Assembly (NCBI GenBank): GCA_027596075.1
Contig: JADGJC010000036.1
Span: 1-64,000, forward strand
Direction: 5' to 3'
DNA: 64,000 nucleotides
Origin: Rhizophlyctis rosea
Lineage: Eukaryota > Chytridiomycota > Chytridiomycetes > Rhizophlyctidales > Rhizophlyctidaceae
Part shown: positions 57,101-64,000 of the stretch, piece after piece
Position numbering within the stretch: position 1 is the first letter of the stretch
Layout: each line of letters begins with the position of its first letter
Position numbers and translations under genes: made by a program
Notes under the pieces: model-generated
Told to the model about the DNA's origin: nothing
The model's database searches: none
What the model saw: only the letters and a program-made list of their open reading frames with translations

Positions 57101-60100
57101 CGCTCCGCCGATTTCCTATCGTCATTTGGATCCGCATCAAGGATACTTTGAAAGAATACATTGTGGAACGTAGTGATGGAGGGGCTGTGAAGTATTTTTG
57201 GTGTCATGCGCAGGTGAGTTTTTGGGTTTTGCTTTGAGGTTTGCCATAATGCTTCACATTCATTCCTGCTGTAGTTCCGAGAATGGGCTGTCAAGAAATA
57301 CCTCCCCCACCATGAAGACCCCTGCAGCCTCTCCACACACCGAACAACAATCATCCATTCCGCCCTCGCCACCTACTTTGCGACCGGATCCCTCCCGAAA
57401 CTTCCCACGCAGTACCGGACAGATGCCACCACTCAACTTCACCTGGCGGAATGGTTTTCCTTGGGTATCTCCCAATTTTCCACGTCAATGGACCCCACGT
57501 CCAAACCCGGCGGCGGCCTAGCAGACATAGACGCGCACTTCTATTGGGCGCGGCAGAGCGCAAGTAACGGCAACGCTGACGGGATGGCGCTTCTGGGAAT
57601 TTGTTACAAATACGAAATCGGAACGGAGGAAAACCATCAACAAGCCGCAAAGTGGTTCAGCAAATCCGCCAATATGGGCTCAAATACCGGCGAGTTTTGG
57701 ATGGGTCTGTCATTTTTTGAAGGTGAAGGCGTCCGGAAAGATTCGAAGCAGGCGTGTATGTGGTTTGAGAAGGCTGTGCGAGGAGGGAATCCCAATGCAA
57801 TGATGTGGTTGGGCTTGGCATATGAGAATGGGAATGGAGTGAGGGAGGATAAGAAAAGGGCGGTGGAGTTGTTCACTACGGCTGCTGGGATGGGGCAGAC
57901 AATGGCGCAGTATATGCTGGGATGTGCCTACCGGGAGGGATCTGGTGTTGCTAAGGACGTGAAACGAGCATTCGGGTTATGGAAGAGGGCCGCCATGAAG
58001 GGTGATGCAATGTCGCAAATGGCGCTTGGACGGGCCTATTTCAACGGGACGGATGTTGAGAGGGATGTGGAACGCGCTATCATGTGGTTCCGGCAAGCTG
58101 CGGAGGGAGAGGATGAGGAGGGTGCGATTGCGTTGACGCAAGCGTATGCAGCGGTTGGCAAAGGGGACAAGAATGCAAAACGGGGCGCAATATGGACGAA
58201 ACGTGCTGCGGAAGCTGGGAATTCGGAAGCCATTGTGGCGTTGAGTCATTTGCAATCACAGGGACTGGGAGTGGAGAAGGATCCTGCGAAGTCAATCGCT
58301 ATGTTGTTGCCGGAAGCTGAGAAGGGGAATGTCCAAGCACAGTGTAATCTGGGGGTGCATTATTTTGAGGGTAGCGGTGTACCACAGGATTATGCGAAGG
58401 CGAAAATGTGGTTTGAGAGAGCGGCCACCGGTCCTGTTGAGAAGCGATCGGCGATGGCTATGCATGCGTTGGGAGTGATATATCATAGGGGTTGGGGAGT
58501 GGAGAGGGATGATAGGGTGGCGATCAAATATTTTCAGGAGGCGGCGGACAAGGGTGGTAAAGAAGGACAATTCAATGTTGGATTTTTCTACACTCAAGGC
58601 TTGGGTGGGTTGCAGAAGGACGAGAAGAAAGGTGCTGATTGGTATCAGAAGGCTGCGGAGCAGGTGAGATTCTTTTGTTCAGCTATGAGTTGTCCGAAAC
58701 GTGCACGTAACCTTCATTCACATTGACAGGGTTTGGCTGCCGCCCAATATTCGTACGGAAATTGCTTCTACAACGGTCGCGGCCGACCCTTGGACCGAGC
58801 CATTGCCGCAATGTGGTTCCGCAAGTCTGCAGAGGGTGGCAATGCAAATGGTCAAAACAACTACGGAGTTTGCCTTCGTGAAGGGCATGGCGTCCCAGCC
58901 GATCAATTCGCGGCTGTTGAATGGTTCCGCAAAGCTGCGGAACAAGGTGATCTCTCCGGAATGTCGCAATATGCAGCCCATCTTCGCGATGGGCGAGGAG
59001 TGCCCAAAGATCTGGAGGCTTCGGCGGAGCTGTTTTTGAAGTGTGCGGAGGCTGGCGATGCATTGAGCCAGTTCAATGTTGCATGTTTGTTGATGAAGGG
59101 GGATGTGTTGGAGCAGGATAAGGGGAAGGCTGTTTACTGGTGCCGGAAGGCAGCAGAGCAGGGGCAAGCTCATGCCATGAATAACTTGGGGAATTATTTG
59201 AGAGAAGGGAAAGGAATTGAGAAGGATGAAGTTGAAGCTTTCAAGTGGACCATGAAGTCAGCTGAGAAGGGCATTGCGGTGGCGATGTCGACCATCGCAG
59301 ATTGTTACAGAGATGGCGTTGGAGTGGGAAAAGACCGTGCACAGGCGATAAAATGGTATAAAGAAGCTGTCACCAAAGGTCATGTTCCCTCTTTGACTAA
59401 ATTGGTAAGTGGCGTTGAACTTCACATGCCATCTGCACCGCATCACATGATCATCTCACTTCACATTGTCATATCTCTAGGCCCAATTGGTAGGAGCGGA
59501 GCATTTACTGGAGCCAACAACTACCACGGCACCCTCTTTGCCACCTCCTTACACACCCACCCCATTAGAAGCTGACGCAGAGTCTGGTGACCCTGTTGCA
59601 CAATACAATCTGGCTCTTCGCTTGTCCCGTGGGGAAGATGGATATACCAAAAATGAGCGAAAAGCGTTTGAGCTCATGCTCAAGAGTGCCACGACGGGTT
59701 TGGTGCAAGCCAAGTCTGCAGTGGGAATGATGTACATGGAAGGGATGGGTTGTGAGAGAAACTTGCAGGAGGCGGCCAAGTGGCATTCCAAGGCTGCCGA
59801 AGGTGGGATCCTAGAGTCGCAAAACACGTTGGTGAGTTGTTGCGTCATTTTCTCCTCTCCTGGGCATCGTAGTTGACGTCCATCTTGTATCCGTTGCAGG
59901 GCATCATGTATAATAAAGGACTTGGTGTACCACGCAACGAAAAAGAAGCGTTCAAATGGGTGCACGCGGCCGCATCCAAAGGACATTTAGGTGCCATGGC
60001 AAATCTTGGCACGTTCTACTGTGAGGGCTGCGGAGTGCCGCCGGATAACGAGATGGCTGCTGTTTGGTTCCGTCAAGCTGCCGACGAGGGAAATGCTCAA

Positions 60101-60602
60101 TCCTCATGGAATCTGGGACTCTTGATGAGGCAAGGAAAGCTTGCCGGTGATGTGGATGTCGGGGAGATGCTGCGATTGATGAGAAGTGGGGCAGAGGGCG
60201 GGGTAGCTGATGCTCAATATGAACTGGTATGTGGCTTTGTCTATAACGCTCCCGGCTCCTCGTTATTGACGTGCTCTGGTGCAGGGGCTTTTGTACAGCG
60301 GTAGCGATCCTCGAGTCGCACCAAATTCAGGACTTTCAATGAAATATTTCATCCAAGCGGCAGCACAAAAACACACACTTGCGCTCATTGCTTTAGGAGA
60401 TGCGTACGTTGCTAAGGGCCCCAGCAATCGGGCTCAGGGGATTGCTATGTATGAGCAGGCTGCGAAGCAGGTACGGCAAGAAGCGGTTTCATCCGGATGC
60501 TGGCAGGGGGTAGTGATACGTTCTGTATTTCTGAACTAGGGCAATCCGCTGGCGCAAGAACGCCTCCGGAGAGTATTGCCAAATTATGTTGGTATGCGAT
60601 AA
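54136..60602 (+). CDS. NLR-like protein: DUF4062 - STAND/NACHT-type NTPase - Sel1 repeats
   Basis: A multi-exon gene of more than a dozen exons. The start at 54136 (MLSRWRKKSEKK) gives a Ser/Pro-rich leader. A DUF4062 domain follows the splice CCTCAA|GTATGA to GCCCAG|TCGTCT: SSSVRIFLSSTFTDTQLERN, LGWDFEVVDMRWGI, AGPAFVSILGNKYGYRPIP. Next is an NTPase with P-loop-like APSGYGKADVIAK (Ala replaces the usual Ser/Thr), Walker-B-like LVVLLDSIHQL and a sensor-like TTLILTTND. A winged-helix-like region (YWSEPLRRF, WCHAQFREWAVKKYLP) leads into about 900 residues of Sel1-type repeats, roughly two dozen, for example DSKQACMWFEKAVRGGNPNAM. The last exon ends PNYVGMR at 60602. The layout matches NPHP3/TEP1-like and NLR-type signalling ATPases: effector or adaptor, oligomerisation switch, repeat sensor. 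A cytosolic sensor role is inference. The exon chain is consistent through DUF4062; a few later junctions were not fully resolved. Confidence 0.85.
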
Positions 60603-61373
60603 GATCTTAAGGCTGACTCGGTGTCAGATTCTTTCATGTACCATAGAACTAAAAGGTGTAAACCAATGTGCTTGTCTGGTGAGCACGAAAGAACGTGTGA
60701 CCACTTTGCGCTTATCCGCGCGGTGATTCTGAACATGAGATGGGAGGCGGGATACGTCATCATAGTGTAGACTATAAAAGAGTGTATATCCCGCGATGGC
60801 ACAACATCAACCTCGCCTGATGAACGAGGTCTTTATGGCATCCTGCATGGAGAAACTGGCCGAGTCAGTCCTCACCTTCAAATCGCACCGGGAAGTGCTT
60901 TATCAGTGATGCCATCACTCGAGTGCTCCGTGGCCAATTCCGGCCGGCCGGCTTCGACTGTTCCTATCAGGAACCCGAAACATCGTCGCTTACACCACAT
61001 TCCACTCTGTCTTGGTGCTATCGGTCTATCAGTCTCGTTCTAAGTGTGGTCAATAGCCCTCCGATATGTGTAACCGCCTCCCTCCAGTGCGCCTACAGGC
61101 CACACAGTCAACCTGTGATTGCCTTTCCAGGCCAAACGCGTGGTTGCGCAGCCACGCGTTGATGGCTTAGTCGAAATCCATCCATACATCTGTCCCTGCA
61201 AGCCTGCATGTCTGTAAACTTTGTAGGCCTACCTTAGCATCCTCTAAAAACATGGAAAGGGAGGGAAGGCACACCCGCTCTTCAAAATTTAGACCGACAT
61301 CCTCATAGAGGCCTCTTTCGCGCGGGGCAATCATCATTGTTCTCCGCGTAATCGCAGCAAAGGCCAGTGGAAA
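60603..61373. other. Intergenic region with TATA-like element and hairpin
   Basis: About 770 bp. GACTATAAAAGAG lies near 60767, with a short open frame of about 37 codons starting at 60796 that has no homology. No known gene was recognised. The 3' part should hold the promoter of the Hint gene. Confidence 0.4.
61136..61159. repeat. Perfect 8-bp-arm inverted repeat
   Basis: ACGCGTGG and CCACGCGT are separated by an 8-nt loop, forming a GC-rich hairpin or dyad about 215 bp upstream of the Hint gene. It could be a protein-binding dyad or chance. Confidence 0.6.
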
Positions 61374-63485
61374 ATGATACGTGAACTGTTTCTATTCTTT
61401 GTGATTTTGGCCGTTTGGGCAGCAGTCGCAGGTATGGGCTCATAGGGACGTTCTCGAGCCGGATGCTTTGGAGAGCATTGAATGCTGATCAAGTGCTTCC
61501 TCCATTGAAGATGCTGCCTCTTCGAAAGTTGTGAAAAAGGTCGTGAAGGTGGTTCATGTCGTTGGAGAAGGCCGCCAATGCGGCTCTCACCACAACAATG
61601 CAATCTGTGCCAAAGGCTTGTGCTGCAGGTGAGAATATCTCGCACTCGACATTGTTTACCTCGCTTCCTTCTGTTTCTTGTTCTGACATCCGTTCCTTCT
61701 CCGTTCAAGCATCTATGGGTACTGCGGTAAGACGCAAAAGTAAGTACAATGTGTCGGTTGGTATGCATTGGTCTCAGTCTCTTATGTTGCCATATTAAGC
61801 CATTGCGGGGCCGGAAAGTGCCAGAGCAAGTATGGTCAATGCGGTCTGTACGCCACCCTGACAACCACAACGACCAAGTACCAGAAGCCTACCACAACGA
61901 AAAAGATCACCACAACTAAATACCAAAAGCCTACTACTACCACTACCACCACCAAATACCCAAAACCGACTACCTTGAAACCTACTACAACCAAGTACCA
62001 AAAACCCACTACTTCCAAGACCACTGTAAGAGATAGCATCTCCTCGCAACCATATTGCAAAGACGTCAGTTGATGATTCCCTCACTTTTTCCTTGACAGA
62101 CGCCCACCAGCACCACAACCACTACCACCACAACGACCACCACCACCACCACCACAACTTCCACCCCCACTACCACTCCCAGCTCTACAACTACCACTAC
62201 AACTTCCACCATACCCACCACAATGCCGAGTTCTACCACCACAACAACCACTACTACAAGCACTTCATCTCCCACTCCGTGAGGACATACATGAGCAAAC
62301 TTCCATCACACCTCATTGGTTCGTTCCAACCCGCTTTCTCTTCCGCAGCAACGTCTTCCCCTTCTGCGAAGACACATACGGCACATGCAGTACTGAATCA
62401 ACCGCTACCAACGTCTGTGGAGCCAATGCATCGTGCAACACGTATAAACTATGCCAATGTAATGCTGGATTGAAGGGGGAGAATGCGTTTAGGGTGAGTG
62501 ATGTTCTCAATCTACGGTTACGAATTTGAAGCTTATATTGCCGATTGTTGCTTGGGTTGTGATGTTTGTTTGTTCATTTACCATCATCACCAGGTCCACA
62601 ACTACACCGCCACATCCGCCACAACCGACATGAACGTCTACGTCCCTCTCGGTATCGGATGCGACGTCTCTTGCACCGCCAACCCATGCGATGAAACCGA
62701 GATTCCCCGCACTTGCGACACTAAACCCGATAACTGCTTCCCTGGGTACGCTACGTTGATGATGCATGACGGTGAGGTGTACATGCGGGATGTGAAGGTT
62801 GGGGATGTTGTTGAAGTCATAGGGAAAGATGGAAAGAAGATATGGGATGAGGTTGTATATGTGTACAGGAGTAAGCGGAGGAGTGGGGTGTTTAGTGTTT
62901 TGGAGTATGTTGGGGAGGGTGGGGAGGTAAGCAGAAAGGAGATCCCTTCCGTCTTTGATATGAGTTGCGACTGACGAGACATTTCCAGCGTGGCGAGTTC
63001 CACCTTACACCCTCGCACGTCCTTCCCGTCTCTACTACCGCCACTTCTCCTCGTTCCTTCATGCAAGCTAAGGACGTACTCCGTCATACCTACATCCACC
63101 ACATCTCTCACGGACCCGTTCTGGTAACCGGTATCTCCCAACGTCTCATCAAGAATGCCGGGCAATACGCTCCCATCACACGTACTGCCAGTTCGCTGCT
63201 CATTGTGGATGGTATCATTGCCTCGCCTTGGGCCGTTGATCACGATTGGGTATGTGTTTATCCTCGCATGATAATCACTACCTTCCACCCTCATTGATAT
63301 TGTGCTTCCTTTTTCCAAAGTTGGAACTCCTCATGGGTCCCATTGCCCGCAGTGCATATGCCATTCTCAAGCCGATGAACTTACACTTCACGGTCCTTAA
63401 CTCTGACTGGATCGCCTACGTCAACGACTTGATCGGTCCTAGCATCATGCGTGCCATCCAGTTTGCCCCTTTCGCCAAGGCTTGA
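61374..63485 (+). CDS. Secreted chitin-binding (hevein/CBM18) - EGF-like - Hedgehog-type Hint autoprocessing protein
   Basis: Nine exons fit in phase: 61374-61431, 61511-61628, 61710-61739, 61800-62025, 62100-62278, 62349-62493, 62594-62926, 62989-63249 and 63321-63485, giving 504 aa. The signal peptide is MIRELFLFFVILAVWAAVA. A CBM18/hevein domain is assembled from four exons: GRQCGSHHNNAICAKGLCCS, IYGYCGKTQ, NHCGAGKCQSKYGQC. A Thr/Lys-rich linker with TTKYQKP repeats and a poly-Thr/Ser mucin-like stretch follow. Then comes an EGF-like Cys module (FCEDTYGTCST, VCGANASCNTYKLCQCNAG). The Hint domain begins at Cys300 (NCFPGYATLMMHDGEVYM), with MRDVKVGDVVEVIG and catalytic T-x-x-H (LTPSHVLPV, Thr370/His373). 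The Cys-Thr spacing matches Hedgehog. It continues with YAPITRTASSLLIVDGIIAS and a tail LELLMGPIARSAYAIL. The Asp that Hedgehog needs for cholesterol transfer appears replaced (VYVYRSK). Predicted: wall-directed and self-cleaving before Cys300. Confidence 0.9.
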
Positions 63486-64000
63486 GTGAATAGAGCTTGT
63501 TAGGTGGACAATTCTTTTTCTGTCAGAAACCATGGTTAGAGTCCACGAACGATCGTCTGTATGCAACGCACCTTGAATTCCTCTGTTCTGTGAAAACTGG
63601 GAATAGACTATGACAGGCTCCGGTTCACAAGGCGTCTGTCACTCTAGAGAAGTAATCAGATAGAAGGCCGCTTGATTGCACGACCCAGTCAATCATCGCA
63701 TGAACGATCCCTCTCCTGATTATCCATTCATTTTTCCCATATACTGCGTCCACTTCAGTAAATCCGATGTCAGCCTTGTCATGTCACCGCCAGGCATGAC
63801 TTGCGGCATGGGGAAATTGATCAGATGGGAAGGCCACTTGCTTGCAAAGGACCAGTCAACGATGAGTTATCCTCGCAGGCACAAAGCGTTCTGGCCATCA
63901 GCCATGAAATCCTGATGTCACTCCAAGGCACATAGACCCCACGTGCTCGGCTTCGAGAACAGGGTTTTGGACATTTTGGTTTGCGTCCTGAAATGTGCGA
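63486..64000. other. Downstream spacer to window end
   Basis: About 515 bp after the Hint gene stop. Short frames only, with no recognisable motif. It presumably includes the 3' UTR. Confidence 0.4.

Noticed and set aside
1..64000. tRNA, rRNA, CRISPR arrays and intact transposons
   Set aside because: No B-box-containing cloverleaf, no spaced identical repeats, and no transposase or reverse transcriptase motif could be found by eye on either strand. A covariance-model scan would be needed to be sure about tRNAs.

Overview
The window is eukaryotic nuclear DNA. It has intron-rich genes with short GT-AG introns (mostly 50-130 nt), fungal-type secretory proteins and a DZIP1 gene, a ciliary basal-body protein. 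DZIP1 in an otherwise fungal gene set points to a flagellated (zoosporic) early-diverging fungus, most likely a chytrid. This placement is inference from gene content; no ribosomal or tRNA gene was seen. Two 10-N scaffold gaps occur, at 22527-22536 and 42597-42606.

Layout. Positions 1-19100 carry a 5'-partial PD-(D/E)XK-like protein (+), an Erv25/p24 cargo receptor (-), a small F-box-like hypothetical (+), PRMT5 (-) divergent from an ITFG1/TIP FG-GAP protein (+), a large receptor-like protein combining a bacterial-type solute-binding region, a Cys-rich region and several TM segments (+), and a DUF202 membrane protein (+). Positions 19754-28765 are a giant SEC16 (-), with polyQ and prion-like tracts, an unexpected zinc ribbon and an assembly gap. 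Positions 28766-34050 are gene-poor. Positions 34051-53500 hold two lineage-specific families, MYND-finger proteins and RING proteins (one with a built-in ubiquitin), which occur as divergent or back-to-back pairs with truncated and decayed copies. Interspersed among them are a GPI-type secreted protein, DZIP1 and a mucin-like single-pass membrane protein. Positions 54136-60602 encode an NLR-like DUF4062-STAND-Sel1 protein. Positions 61374-63485 encode a secreted protein joining a hevein-type chitin-binding domain, Thr-rich linkers and an EGF-like module to a Hedgehog-type Hint autoprocessing domain.

Most interesting points: (i) the chitin-binding/Hint protein; (ii) the DUF4062-STAND-Sel1 protein as a candidate intracellular sensor; (iii) the ubiquitin-RING / MYND pair module and its rearrangement; (iv) the substrate-binding-domain/multi-TM receptor candidate. 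Exon structures were read by eye from splice-site consensus and frame continuity. Those with listed exons are consistent in phase; the others are given as spans.
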